From NCBI GenBank assembly GCA_026003255.1, contig BPGX01000002.1:248001-312000 (forward strand): 64,000 bases of DNA, written 5' to 3'. Position 1 is the first letter of the stretch. Every line of letters begins with the position of its first letter. The notes under the pieces were generated by a model that searched no databases, had not been told where the DNA came from, and saw only the letters and a program-made list of their open reading frames with translations. Both the position numbers and the translations under genes were made by a program. Of the stretch, positions 15,027 to 24,263 are shown in pieces. The DNA comes from Bacteroidia bacterium. Lineage in GTDB: Bacteria > Bacteroidota > Bacteroidia > B-17B0 > Aurantibacillaceae.

Positions 15027-17666
15027 TTATTTTTCAGTAAGTATTTTTTGTATTTCGTTTAATTTTAATAATGCTTCAATGGGTGTGATAGTGTTGAGAT
15101 TTAAAGATTGTAGCATGGCTTGTATTTTATTCAATCGTTCGTCTTCTAAATGAAAGAGTTTTAGTTGTACATATTGAGGTTTAGAAGATTTTGATGGAGT
15201 GTTTGTTTCAGAGACATTCATTTGGTGTTGTTGTTCAAGCAATTTCAAAATTTCTTCCGCCCGTTGAATAACGGTTTGGGGCATTCCTGCCAATTTTGCG
15301 ACGTGTATACCAAAACTATGTTCACTTCCGCCTTCTTTTAATTTTCTCAAAAAGATAATTTTATCGTCTATTTCTTTTACGGAAACATTAAAATTATTAA
15401 TTCTTGGGAAGCGATCAGCCATGTCATTGAGTTCATGATAGTGAGTAGCAAATAAGGTTTTAGGGCGATAAGGATGTTCGTGTAGATATTCCGCAATAGC
15501 CCAAGCAATAGAGATGCCGTCATAAGTAGCTGTGCCTCGACCTATTTCATCTAAAAGTACTAAACTTCTGTTGGAGATATTATTAAGAATATTGGCTGTT
15601 TCATTCATTTCCACCATGAAAGTAGATTCACCGGAGGAAATGTTATCGGTTGCACCAACACGAGTAAAAATTTTATCTAATAGTCCAATTTCGGCATATT
15701 CGGCAGGAACGAAGCTGCCAATTTGAGCCATGATAGCAATTAATGCAGTTTGGCGAAGCAATGCGGACTTACCACTCATGTTTGGACCTGTAATCATCAT
15801 GATTTGACAATCATCTGGATTTAAATGGACGGTATTCGAAATATATGTTTCATTGGGAGGCAATTGTTGTTCTATAACTGGGTGACGACCTTCTTTGATG
15901 TAGAGAGAAAAACTATCATTGATAATTGGTTTTGTGTAATGTTGTTGTATTGCCAGTTTGGCAAAATTCGTCAACACATCTAATTGAGCGATAATGCGGG
16001 CATTATGTAATATGGGTGCGGTGTATTGATTAATGTTTTCAAGTAGTTCATCAAAGAGTTGTGTTTCTAATTGTAGAATTTTTTCTTCAGCACCTAAAAT
16101 TTTTTCTTCGTATTCTTTTAATTCAGGCGTGATATATCGTTCGGCATTCGTTAGTGTTTGTTTTCTAATCCAATCGGCAGGCACTTTATTTTTGTGGGCA
16201 TTGGTTACTTCAAGATAATAACCAAAGACATTGTTGTAGGCGATTTTGAGAGATGGTATACTCGTTCGTTGTATTTCTCTTTGTTGAATTTGTATGAGAT
16301 AATCTTTACCGGCATAAGCAATTTTTCTGAGTTCGTCTAATTCTGGATGAACGTTGGGCTTGATGGTTTTTCCTTTTCCGATTTGAGATGGAGCATCTTC
16401 TTCGAGGTAATGATGTATTTTTTCTTTGAGAAGATCGCAAGGATTGATTTGTTCAGAAAAATTTAGGAGGTGAGGGTTTTGAGAAACTATAAGTAATTGT
16501 TTTAATTGTTGAATATGATGTAAAGCGTTTTTTAGCACATTAACTTCTCTTGGGGATATTCGTTTTGATACGGATTTAGACATTAATCGCTCAACATCTC
16601 CGATCCATTTTATGAAAGATTGCGTTTTTTCAAGCAAATCCGGATGATTAAAAAAGAATTCGACTATATCCAGACGTTGTTGAATATGAGTGATGTTTTT
16701 AAGTGGCATGGCGATCCATTGACGCAGCAAGCGAGCGCCCATTGGATTTTGCGTATGGTCGAGAATATCAATAAGTGCTTTTCCATTTTCATGATTGGGA
16801 CGAAAGAGTTCGAGATTACGAGCAGTAAATTTATCTAACCATACAAATTCGGAAGCATCAATGCGTTTGATTGTCGTGATGTGTTGAATTTGGTGGTGTT
16901 TGGTCTCATTCAAATAGTGTAATAATCCTGCACAAGCAGTGATAGCAAATTTTAATTCTTCTACGCCAAAACCCTTCAGTGAATTGGTTTTAAAGTGATG
17001 AATGAGTTGTTGATAACCATTTTGAAAATTGAAATGCCACTCATCAAGAAAATAGATGTAAAATTGATTGGATAGTTGTTGTTCTAACCAATCTTTTTGA
17101 GTTTTAGAAAATAGAATTTCACCGGGCTGCAGAGATTGCAGTATATTTTCAAGATGTTGCCAGTTACCTTCTGTTACGAAAAAATCACCTGTTGAAATAT
17201 CTAATAAAGCGAGTCCTCCAAAATTGTTGGATGTATCAAAAACAAGTGAGGAAATAAAATTGTTTTTTTGGTGATCTAAAATTTTATCATTTAAGTGTAA
17301 GCCAGGAGTTACAAGTTCTGTGATACCTCTTTTTACGATTGTTTTAGCAAATTTTGGATCTTCTAATTGGTCGCAAATGGCTACTCTGTAACCTGCCTTA
17401 ACCAGTTTAGGTAAATAATTATCCAACGCATGATATGGGAAACCCGCGAGGTCTACTTCAGAAGCAGAACCATTGGCACGTTTGGTAAGTGTGATGCCTA
17501 AAACTTTAGAGGTGATTTTGGCATCTTCTTCAAATGTTTCATAAAAGTCGCCAACTCTAAAGAGCAGGATAGCGTCTGGATACTGTGATTTAAAACTCTT
17601 ATATTGCCGCATCAAAGGCGTTTCTTTATTTGACTTATTTAAATTAGTGTGTTTTTTCTGTGTCAT
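15027..17666 (-). CDS. mutS: DNA mismatch repair protein MutS
   Basis: The product has about 879 residues from MTQKKHTNLNKSNKETPLM. The mismatch-recognition Phe-x-Glu is in LLFRVGDFYETFEEDA. The ATPase domain has Walker A TGPNMSGKS, the STFMVEMNE segment, Walker B LVLLDEIGRGTAT and a TLFATHYHEL switch. It recognises mispairs and recruits MutL. Two other in-frame ATG codons (17678, 17699) overlap the end of miaE. I chose the first ATG clear of that gene, but 17678 is equally possible. Confidence 0.95.
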   Translation of the reverse strand: MTQKKHTNLNKSNKETPLMRQYKSFKSQYPDAILLFRVGDFYETFEEDAKITSKVLGITLTKRANGSASEVDLAGFPYHALDNYLPKLVKAGYRVAICDQLEDPKFAKTIVKRGITELVTPGLHLNDKILDHQKNNFISSLVFDTSNNFGGLALLDISTGDFFVTEGNWQHLENILQSLQPGEILFSKTQKDWLEQQLSNQFYIYFLDEWHFNFQNGYQQLIHHFKTNSLKGFGVEELKFAITACAGLLHYLNETKHHQIQHITTIKRIDASEFVWLDKFTARNLELFRPNHENGKALIDILDHTQNPMGARLLRQWIAMPLKNITHIQQRLDIVEFFFNHPDLLEKTQSFIKWIGDVERLMSKSVSKRISPREVNVLKNALHHIQQLKQLLIVSQNPHLLNFSEQINPCDLLKEKIHHYLEEDAPSQIGKGKTIKPNVHPELDELRKIAYAGKDYLIQIQQREIQRTSIPSLKIAYNNVFGYYLEVTNAHKNKVPADWIRKQTLTNAERYITPELKEYEEKILGAEEKILQLETQLFDELLENINQYTAPILHNARIIAQLDVLTNFAKLAIQQHYTKPIINDSFSLYIKEGRHPVIEQQLPPNETYISNTVHLNPDDCQIMMITGPNMSGKSALLRQTALIAIMAQIGSFVPAEYAEIGLLDKIFTRVGATDNISSGESTFMVEMNETANILNNISNRSLVLLDEIGRGTATYDGISIAWAIAEYLHEHPYRPKTLFATHYHELNDMADRFPRINNFNVSVKEIDDKIIFLRKLKEGGSEHSFGIHVAKLAGMPQTVIQRAEEILKLLEQQHQMNVSETNTPSKSSKPQYVQLKLFHLEDERLNKIQAMLQSLNLNTITPIEALLKLNEIQKILTEK

Positions 17667-17670
17667 TATT

Positions 17671-18255
17671 TTATCCATGAATAAATTCTTTTGTTCCATA
17701 GTTTTTAATTATGGATGCTTCATATTCTATCCATTCTTGCCATCTATGGTCAATGTTTTCAATGTGTCCACAAAGTTGCTTTGCTAAAGTTATAAAAGTA
17801 GTATAATGTTTTGCTTCGCTAATCATTAGTTCTCGATAAAATTTTTTCAAATCTTCGTCATCTATTTTTTCGCTGAGTAATTTGAAACGTTCACAACTTC
17901 TTGCTTCTATCATGGCTGCAAATAATAATCGATCAATTAAAACAGATTCTCTTCTTCCGCCTTTTCGAATGAATTGATACAAATCGTTGACATAAGGGTC
18001 TTTTCTTTCTGCACCAAAGTTTAAGTTTCTTTCTTTGAGTTTTTGAAGTACCATTTCAAAATGCGATAGTTCCTCTTGTGCCAATTTCACCATTGTTTCA
18101 ACAAGTTGAGGGTATTCTGGAAAATTGACCATTAAGGAAATAGCATGGCTGGCGGCTTTTTGTTCACAATATGCATGATCAATTAAAATTTCCTGAATGT
18201 TTTTTTGTGCTATATCTACCCATCTTGGGTCAGTAGGAAGTTTTAATCCAAGCAT
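17671..18255 (-). CDS. miaE: tRNA-(ms2io6A)-hydroxylase MiaE-like
   Basis: The 194-residue ferritin-like four-helix protein has diiron ligands in EELSHFEMV, EARSCERF and SEAKHYTTF, and starts MLGLKLPTDPRWVDIA. This family hydroxylates the isopentenyl group of ms2i6A37 in tRNA. It runs directly into mutS and probably shares its transcript. It has a -7-like element (CAAACATA on the plus strand) 27-34 bases upstream. Confidence 0.88.
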   Translation of the reverse strand: MLGLKLPTDPRWVDIAQKNIQEILIDHAYCEQKAASHAISLMVNFPEYPQLVETMVKLAQEELSHFEMVLQKLKERNLNFGAERKDPYVNDLYQFIRKGGRRESVLIDRLLFAAMIEARSCERFKLLSEKIDDEDLKKFYRELMISEAKHYTTFITLAKQLCGHIENIDHRWQEWIEYEASIIKNYGTKEFIHG

Positions 18256-18281
18256 AGAGTAACTACTTTAATTTCTTTGAA

Positions 18282-18289
18282 CAAACATA
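18282..18289 (-). promoter_or_regulatory. Candidate -7 element of miaE-mutS
   Basis: On the minus strand this reads TATGTTTG, an exact match to the Bacteroidota -7 consensus TAnnTTTG, about 27 bases before the miaE start. No convincing -33 TTG is seen at the usual spacing, so confidence is moderate. Confidence 0.4.
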
Positions 18290-18340
18290 CAGAATTTTTA
18301 CCACTCTTTGAAGTGAAACGATAAGATATTTGTTTAAAAT

Positions 18341-18370
18341 AAAAAAGCCCTTCAATTTGTGAAGGGCTTT
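18341..18370 (-). terminator. Intrinsic terminator of the histone-like gene
   Basis: AAAGCCCTTC and GAAGGGCTTT pair perfectly over 10 bases around a 7-base loop. On the minus strand a T-run follows. It lies about 20 bases after the stop of the 41-residue Lys/Ala-rich protein gene. Confidence 0.85.
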
Positions 18371-18391
18371 AACACAGCAGTTCTGCTTGTG

Positions 18392-18517
18392 TTATTTTTT
18401 CTTAGCTGCTTTTTTAGTTGCTTTTTTTGCAGCTTTCTTAGCAGGCTTTTTAGCTGCTTTTTTTGTTGTTTTTTTTGCAACTTTCTTAGCAGTTTTTTTT
18501 ACTACTTTTTTTGCCAT
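18392..18517 (-). CDS. 41-residue Lys/Ala-rich histone H1-like protein
   Basis: ATG at 18517 opens a 42-codon frame. Its product starts MAKKVVKKTAKKVAKKTTKK and continues with xxKK tetrads (AAKK, PAKK, AAKK, ATKK, AAKK) to the end. About half the residues are Lys and there is no acidic residue. This is like the tails of bacterial H1-type proteins (Hc1/Hc2 family) but without any globular part. It probably binds DNA or RNA non-specifically. It is a single-gene unit: its own terminator follows and about 200 bases of non-coding DNA precede it. The opposite-strand frame here is only a mirror of the repeat. Confidence 0.75.
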   Translation of the reverse strand: MAKKVVKKTAKKVAKKTTKKAAKKPAKKAAKKATKKAAKKK

Positions 18518-18721
18518 GGTTTTAGTTTTTAAGGTTTGCTACAAAGTAAAGGAATTTATTTCACACATTAAAATTTTTCAGCATTTTTTTTTCAACACAC
18601 TAATGTTGATATCCACAGAATGTTGTTTTGTTTCATCATTAAATTTTGAATAAATGTGATTGTTTTTTTTGATGACGCTCTAGAAATATTGATTTTACAG
18701 GTGTTTTCAAGGGTATAAAAA

Positions 18722-20365
18722 TTATTTAACTTCATTCCAATCTAATACCACATCCCAATTATTAATTAACTTTATTGGTTTAGGATAGATAAAAACTTTT
18801 TCTGCAAACTCTCTTTTATCCGTATTTAGCAAAAATCGATGTGTATCCCATTGATTGTTTTGATTATCATCCTGAATAATTTTTAATAAGTAAGTATCCG
18901 GCAAGATATTTTTAAACTCAATGGATTGCTGATTGGAAGCGGCTATCGGAAGATTTATTTTTTTTACATAAATAACTTTATGTTGAGTATTACATAATGT
19001 TACGAGATAATTTTTCTTTTCTGGAAATAGTATATTGACTTTTAATTGTGCCAAATTTTCAATCGCATTTGTTTTAAATCCTATGGTTTGATAAGACAAA
19101 CTATCCTTTTGGTTAGCAGTGTTTATAGGAATTTTTAGTATATATTCAGTATTTTGTTGGAGTAGATAATTAATACTAATTCGATAAGGCATTACTACTG
19201 AATAAGATTGAATATTTAAAGGATGAATGGTGTCGTTTTTAGTAAACAGTAAAATATTGTTCAGAAGCCGTGTAGTGTCTAACCAGTAGTTGGGTTGTAA
19301 AATAATTGGTGAATCATAATTCAAAACATTATTATGTAAATTTAATAGAGTATAGTTATATGTTGTCTTTTTATTGGAAGAAAAAGGAATTACAATTGTA
19401 TCAATGTGGGAAGATGTTTGAATGATAAAGCTTGCTGTATCCACTCTGGACATAAGTATCTTACAAGTATCTGATGGTAGTGAATCATTTATAATATGAG
19501 CATTTGTATTTGAATGTTTTATTCTATAATAATCTGGAAAGGTATAAATGAGATGAATGAATGAGTTATTAAGTAATTGAATTTTTTTCAAATAATTCTT
19601 TATAGGTCGTTCTGATGAAACATAAAAAATTAAACTACTGTCTTTGCGTGTGTATATTGGTGTGTTTTTTGTATCTATTTTTTCTTTGTAAGGGTCGTAT
19701 AATAAATTATTATTGTTATCTGTAAAAACAAATATTTTAAATGGTGCGTCTGGAAGATGTTTTAGTTTAAACAAACCTTGCTCATCACTCTTTGCAAAGT
19801 AAAGAGGTTTTTCTTTAAGAATTATAGAATCGTTTGCAGAAGGTTTATATAGAGCTACCAGTACATTCTTTTCTGCTTCCAATGTCCATGCATTTTTTAC
19901 TTTTCCTTTAATATAAAAACTATCAATATAGTTCTGTTTGCTAAATACATATTCTAAATAGTCAATTGTATTTTTTTCGGTTAAGTCAGCAATGCATTTA
20001 TTAAAGATAATTTTGTAAGTAACATTTGTGTCTAAATTCTCTGGAACTATAATTTCTAATGTTTTATTTTTTACTTTCCATTGCAAGGGTTGGGGTGTAA
20101 AGGGAACCAGAATGATATTATCATTAGGATTAATGAGTTGTATTTTCTCGTTAAAATTAAATTTAATAATTGATGAATTGAAGTGAGTAGAAAAGTTTGA
20201 TGGTAAAGTGTTTTCAAGAATAGGAGGTGTGGTATCTTTTTGACCACCGGTGAGGGGTACAATTTGAGCACATTTATTAAATATGAAAATTATTTGCGTG
20301 TAAATAAAAAATCGCAAAAAAGATTTTAATATATGTTTCTTACGGTTTCCAAAAATAGGATACAT
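18722..20365 (-). CDS. Ig-like domain lipoprotein
   Basis: The 547-residue product has a long signal sequence ending in a lipobox-like IFNKC, then AQIVPLTGGQKDTTPP. That is the typical start of Bacteroidota SbsA-type Ig-like domain lipoproteins. Residues 45-145 form the Ig-like domain (LPSNFSTHFNSSIIKFNFNE). The rest is beta-rich with a LPDAPFKIFVFTDNNNNLLY segment resembling carboxypeptidase-regulatory-like domains. It should sit on the cell surface or the periplasmic face of the outer membrane. Its exact role is unknown. It lies downstream of the DoxX-like gene. Confidence 0.8.
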   Translation of the reverse strand: MYPIFGNRKKHILKSFLRFFIYTQIIFIFNKCAQIVPLTGGQKDTTPPILENTLPSNFSTHFNSSIIKFNFNEKIQLINPNDNIILVPFTPQPLQWKVKNKTLEIIVPENLDTNVTYKIIFNKCIADLTEKNTIDYLEYVFSKQNYIDSFYIKGKVKNAWTLEAEKNVLVALYKPSANDSIILKEKPLYFAKSDEQGLFKLKHLPDAPFKIFVFTDNNNNLLYDPYKEKIDTKNTPIYTRKDSSLIFYVSSERPIKNYLKKIQLLNNSFIHLIYTFPDYYRIKHSNTNAHIINDSLPSDTCKILMSRVDTASFIIQTSSHIDTIVIPFSSNKKTTYNYTLLNLHNNVLNYDSPIILQPNYWLDTTRLLNNILLFTKNDTIHPLNIQSYSVVMPYRISINYLLQQNTEYILKIPINTANQKDSLSYQTIGFKTNAIENLAQLKVNILFPEKKNYLVTLCNTQHKVIYVKKINLPIAASNQQSIEFKNILPDTYLLKIIQDDNQNNQWDTHRFLLNTDKREFAEKVFIYPKPIKLINNWDVVLDWNEVK

Positions 20366-20374
20366 TCGAATATT

Positions 20375-20794
20375 TTACTTTAACCAGTAATGTTCTAAAG
20401 CAATTACATACGATGAAGAAGGGAGAAACAATTGTATGCAAAGCACAATAAATCTTGGGAAATAATGTTTCATGTCCCACATTGGTTTTAAATAAGAGAA
20501 ACCAAACGCCGCTATAAGTAAATCAATACACAATACATACAGCACATAGTCACGGAATAGACCAATAAAGAGTAAAAGGCCTGCTATTAACTCAATGTAA
20601 GATGTTAAATAAACACCCATCTTGACTACTGTAAATGGTAATTTCTGTTCTGTGCTTTGATAGTAAATAATATTTGTAGCTTCTTTGAGTCCTACTCTAA
20701 ATATTCGGTCGTAGGCCTGAAAGAAAAACAAAATAGCCAAGAGCCATCTTGTAGTCCATTCTAACACAATTAAATTCGTATCTATATCAAACAT
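20375..20794 (-). CDS. DoxX-like membrane protein
   Basis: The 139-residue product has four hydrophobic helices: LEWTTRWLLAILFFFQAYDR, a helix around YIELIAGLLLFIGLF, one around YVLYVLCIDLLIAAFGFSYL, and one near 115-130. The pattern and length fit DoxX/DoxD-like small membrane proteins. Function is not defined. It starts 4 bases after the dihydroorotase-like gene and so is in the same operon. Confidence 0.65.
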   Translation of the reverse strand: MFDIDTNLIVLEWTTRWLLAILFFFQAYDRIFRVGLKEATNIIYYQSTEQKLPFTVVKMGVYLTSYIELIAGLLLFIGLFRDYVLYVLCIDLLIAAFGFSYLKPMWDMKHYFPRFIVLCIQLFLPSSSYVIALEHYWLK

Positions 20795-20798
20795 AAGA

Positions 20799-22097
20799 TT
20801 ATGTTTTTACTTTTTCTAATGCTGGTAGTTTATTGAAATGTACTTTCCCTTTATTAATAATACCAATTACTGAACCTTTTAATTCTATATCAAAAAAAGG
20901 TGAATTGTGAGATAAAGAGTGATTAATACCTGAATGAAATTTAAAGGGCGTTGATGGGTCAAAAATAGTAATGTTTGCTAATGTGTTTTCTCTTATGGTG
21001 TTCTCTGGAAGTTGTAAAATTTTTCGGGGTTGATTAGAGAGTGCATCTACGAGAGTAACAATTTGTTCTTCAGAAATAACAGTATTAGCAACCGAAAACG
21101 CCGTTTGTAAATTAATCATTCCAAAGTCCGCTAAATCAAATTCAAGGTTTTTGCTTTCTTCATCCTGCGGTTGATGGTCAGAAACCAACACGTCTATTGT
21201 CCGATTTATCAATCCTTTGATAAGCGCTTTTCTGTCTTCTTCAGTTCGGAGTGGAGGCATTAGTTTAAAGTTAGTATCAAAATCTTTTAATGCAGTATCG
21301 TTGAAATAAAGATATTGTGTGCCTGTTCCACAAGTTATTTGTAATCCTTTGTTTTTGGCTTGCTTGATAAGTTCTACACTTCTTTTGCAAGAGATAATGG
21401 GGATGTGTATTCGAACATCGGGGTAGTATTCTAATAGTTCTATAATTATTTGCAGATAAATAGTTTCTGCGATATAAGGTATGCCTTTAAGTCCGAGGTA
21501 GGCAGACATTTCGTTTTCGTTCATTTGTCCGTGTTGAGAAAGATAGAAATCATTAGCGTGCAGGATAAGAAGTGCGTTGATGTTTTGTGCATAAAGCATT
21601 GCACGCATTAAGAGATGAGTGTTTTTAATGGATTGTTTGTAATCTGAGAATGCCACTGCACCGCCGAGTTTCATATCATACATTTCGGCAAGGTCTTCGC
21701 CTTTTTGTTGATGTGTAATCGTTCCAACAGGAAGTAGATCAACAATGTTATCTTTGCTTTGTTTTATCAGATATTCTACTACTGGTCTGTTATGAATGGG
21801 CGGATTGGTATTTGAATGAACGGCGACTGCTGTAAATCCACCGGCTGCAGCACAATTCAAGCCGCTTTCAATCGTTTCTTTTTGTTCAAATCCCGGTTCA
21901 CCAAACACACATTGCATATCTATCCAACCAGGAGATACTGATAAATCAGGCGATTCAATGATGGTATAATTCTTATCAGTTGAAAAATCATCTGTAATAG
22001 CTGTGATTTTTCCATTCTCAATAACGATATTTTTTTTCTTTAGATGATAGGGACTATTCGTGTCAAAAATCTTTGCTTTGTGTAAAAGTATTTTCAT
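20799..22097 (-). CDS. Dihydroorotase-like amidohydrolase lacking metal ligands
   Basis: The 432-residue product follows the dihydroorotase (PyrC) family along its whole length: IDMQCVFGEPGFEQKETIES, GLNCAAAGGFTAVAVHSNTN, PPLRTEEDRKALIKGL and VSDHQPQ. The HxH of the first metal site (normally IDxHVHxREPG) is replaced by QCV, with Arg replaced by Gly. The His in the usual HIAHVST is lost (HIPIISC), and the usual PHH motif reads TQY. Only the late Asp-His remains. I infer that it cannot hydrolyse dihydroorotate and may be structural or regulatory, like the inactive PyrC' subunits that scaffold aspartate transcarbamoylase in some bacteria. No pyrB is nearby. Confidence 0.85.
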   Translation of the reverse strand: MKILLHKAKIFDTNSPYHLKKKNIVIENGKITAITDDFSTDKNYTIIESPDLSVSPGWIDMQCVFGEPGFEQKETIESGLNCAAAGGFTAVAVHSNTNPPIHNRPVVEYLIKQSKDNIVDLLPVGTITHQQKGEDLAEMYDMKLGGAVAFSDYKQSIKNTHLLMRAMLYAQNINALLILHANDFYLSQHGQMNENEMSAYLGLKGIPYIAETIYLQIIIELLEYYPDVRIHIPIISCKRSVELIKQAKNKGLQITCGTGTQYLYFNDTALKDFDTNFKLMPPLRTEEDRKALIKGLINRTIDVLVSDHQPQDEESKNLEFDLADFGMINLQTAFSVANTVISEEQIVTLVDALSNQPRKILQLPENTIRENTLANITIFDPSTPFKFHSGINHSLSHNSPFFDIELKGSVIGIINKGKVHFNKLPALEKVKT

Positions 22098-22104
22098 AAA
22101 ACTA

Positions 22105-24168
22105 TTAATTACTTTTCTTGTTTAATTTTATAGAAGTAAAAGAGAGGTTGGTCAAAATACTTTCTGTGATAAAAAATAATAGGGCTAAAATTAAGCATAA
22201 TTTCCAATAAGATGTGCCATTAATTTCAGATTGAATAATTTTTTGAGGAGGAATGTGAAGGATGCTATTTACCTGAATATTAGAAAGTCCCAGTTTTTGC
22301 AGAATATCTTTTAATTCTGATTCGGAATAAAACTGCATATCAGATTCAGCACGATTGTAATTAAAACTTAATCCTAAGATATTGGTATTATTTACTTGAA
22401 GATAATAATATCCGGGTAATATGTTGAAATAGGAGTTCAAATAAATAAAACTTGTTTGTTGCTCGGTTTTAAATCCCGGTATAATTTGAAAATTGGATTT
22501 TTGAGGGGTAGCACTGATTAGTTTGGGAGTTTGTTTGGAGGTAAGTTGAAGATTGGGGATTTTGACAACGTTTGAATTGGAACAATAATAATACAATGGT
22601 GTTTTAGGTATTGATAAGAAAGAGAGTTGATACAACACTGGAACAAATAAACTATGTTGAGCAAATAAATTGACATCTGGATTAAATGAAGATGTAAAGA
22701 TAAAATATCTACCATTATTTGATTGATGCTGTAATAAAAAGGGTTGGTCGTTGTTCAGTTGAATAATAATTTCATCATTTATAGGACTATTGGGTTTGAG
22801 GTATTTTTTTACAACTGGCATTTTGAAAGATTGGTCTGTGTTATCAAATGTAGATGCAAATAAAGGATGTTTTAATATTTTAGAACTAATGTTTTGTCTA
22901 TTTGTATCAATAGACCATTGTATGGATGAAATATCCGGCGGTAAGATGAAATTATTGTTTTCAATAAATGGAATTATCAAAATACTCTTTCCTTTTTGAC
23001 TTAGCAATTTTAGTTGTTCCATTAACGCCGAAGAATATTCCGTGATTTCATTTAATACTATTATATCTTGTTTTGATAATTCTGAAAAATTGATTTGTGT
23101 TTCAGTTTGTTCATTAAAGGTAAATAGAGAATCGTTTTGAAAAAATGTGCGAAAATATCTGGAGGATACAGGATTTTCTTTGCCATTAATAAGAAGGGCA
23201 TTGAGATGAAAATTAGTATTAATGGTAAAAAACATTTCATCATCAAATGTTACCGGGAAATCATTGATAAATACTTTTCCAAATTGGATGTGTTGATTTT
23301 TAGGTAAAAACGAAGCATAGGTTTCAATGCTTTGATGTGAAGGAATAGATACATTTAATAAAGCGACTTGCACATCGTTCAACGCTATTTTAACAGGTAG
23401 GTCATTTACATTTTCAGAATTGTGATTGGTAAGTTTTATGTGTAATTGATGTGGCACATTAGGCAACACAATGGGATTTTCAATCCATACGGAATCAATA
23501 GAGATATTGTTTTTTTGTGTTGGTTCTAATAAAAAGTAATAAATAGGAAAATGATAAGAATGTAAAGCAGGAATATCTGTGAATTTTTTTTGTGCATCTG
23601 ATAAAATAAAAACCATTGGGTTTTCGATATGAAGTGTTTGAATTTTATTGAATAAAGTAGATAGGGATATGGAAGTGGGTTGAACAGATATTTTAGAAAG
23701 TGCTTCTAATGCTTCATTTTGAGAAAGTTTTTTAATAGGGGTTGTTTCCTGATGATTGGTAAGGATATAGAATTTAGTTGATTTAGGAAAAGATTGTATT
23801 ACTTCTTTAGCTTTGTGTATAGCAATATCCAAAAGTTTTCCTTCATCAGAAACATTATCCATACTAAAAGAATTGTCAATATAGATAACAATTTCATTGT
23901 TTATTGTATTAGAAAAATGAGATGATTTGTTTTTATAGACAGGTTGAGCAAAAGCCAAGATCAGAAATAGGAAGGATAAAATACGAACAATGAGAATTAA
24001 TCGTTCTTTTAGTTTGTTTCGTATTTGCGTTTGTTGTGCTATTTGTTTAATGCGTTGAATGTCTGAGAAGTAAATTTTTTTGTAACGACGAATGTTGAAA
24101 AAATGTATAATAACTGGAATCAACAATAAACTTAAAGCCCACAAAACATTTGGATAAATAAAATGCAT
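22105..24168 (-). CDS. BatA-like membrane protein with vWA domain
   Basis: The product has 687 residues from MHFIYPNVLWALSLLLIPVI. Two N-terminal membrane helices flank the BatA motif HFFNIRRYKKIYFSDI. A von Willebrand A domain follows at about 90-210 with the MIDAS start YIDNSFSMDN. A long periplasmic region and one C-terminal helix complete it. Such proteins are common in Bacteroidota as single genes outside the aerotolerance operon. The role is unknown. ATG at 24168 is preferred to one three codons upstream because the family starts MxFxxP. Confidence 0.8.
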   Translation of the reverse strand: MHFIYPNVLWALSLLLIPVIIHFFNIRRYKKIYFSDIQRIKQIAQQTQIRNKLKERLILIVRILSFLFLILAFAQPVYKNKSSHFSNTINNEIVIYIDNSFSMDNVSDEGKLLDIAIHKAKEVIQSFPKSTKFYILTNHQETTPIKKLSQNEALEALSKISVQPTSISLSTLFNKIQTLHIENPMVFILSDAQKKFTDIPALHSYHFPIYYFLLEPTQKNNISIDSVWIENPIVLPNVPHQLHIKLTNHNSENVNDLPVKIALNDVQVALLNVSIPSHQSIETYASFLPKNQHIQFGKVFINDFPVTFDDEMFFTINTNFHLNALLINGKENPVSSRYFRTFFQNDSLFTFNEQTETQINFSELSKQDIIVLNEITEYSSALMEQLKLLSQKGKSILIIPFIENNNFILPPDISSIQWSIDTNRQNISSKILKHPLFASTFDNTDQSFKMPVVKKYLKPNSPINDEIIIQLNNDQPFLLQHQSNNGRYFIFTSSFNPDVNLFAQHSLFVPVLYQLSFLSIPKTPLYYYCSNSNVVKIPNLQLTSKQTPKLISATPQKSNFQIIPGFKTEQQTSFIYLNSYFNILPGYYYLQVNNTNILGLSFNYNRAESDMQFYSESELKDILQKLGLSNIQVNSILHIPPQKIIQSEINGTSYWKLCLILALLFFITESILTNLSFTSIKLNKKSN

Positions 24169-24263
24169 ACGGCTCAAATATAATGGAAAATGTGAAAAAG
24201 CAGGATAAATACTTTTTGAACAGACAAGATTAAAAAATTGTTATTGGTCAAAAAGAAATTAGT

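Noticed and set aside
18387..18653. Plus-strand 88-residue ORF rich in Phe and Ala
   Set aside because: It is the complement of the Lys/Ala tetrad repeat. The minus-strand gene has sensible composition and a terminator.
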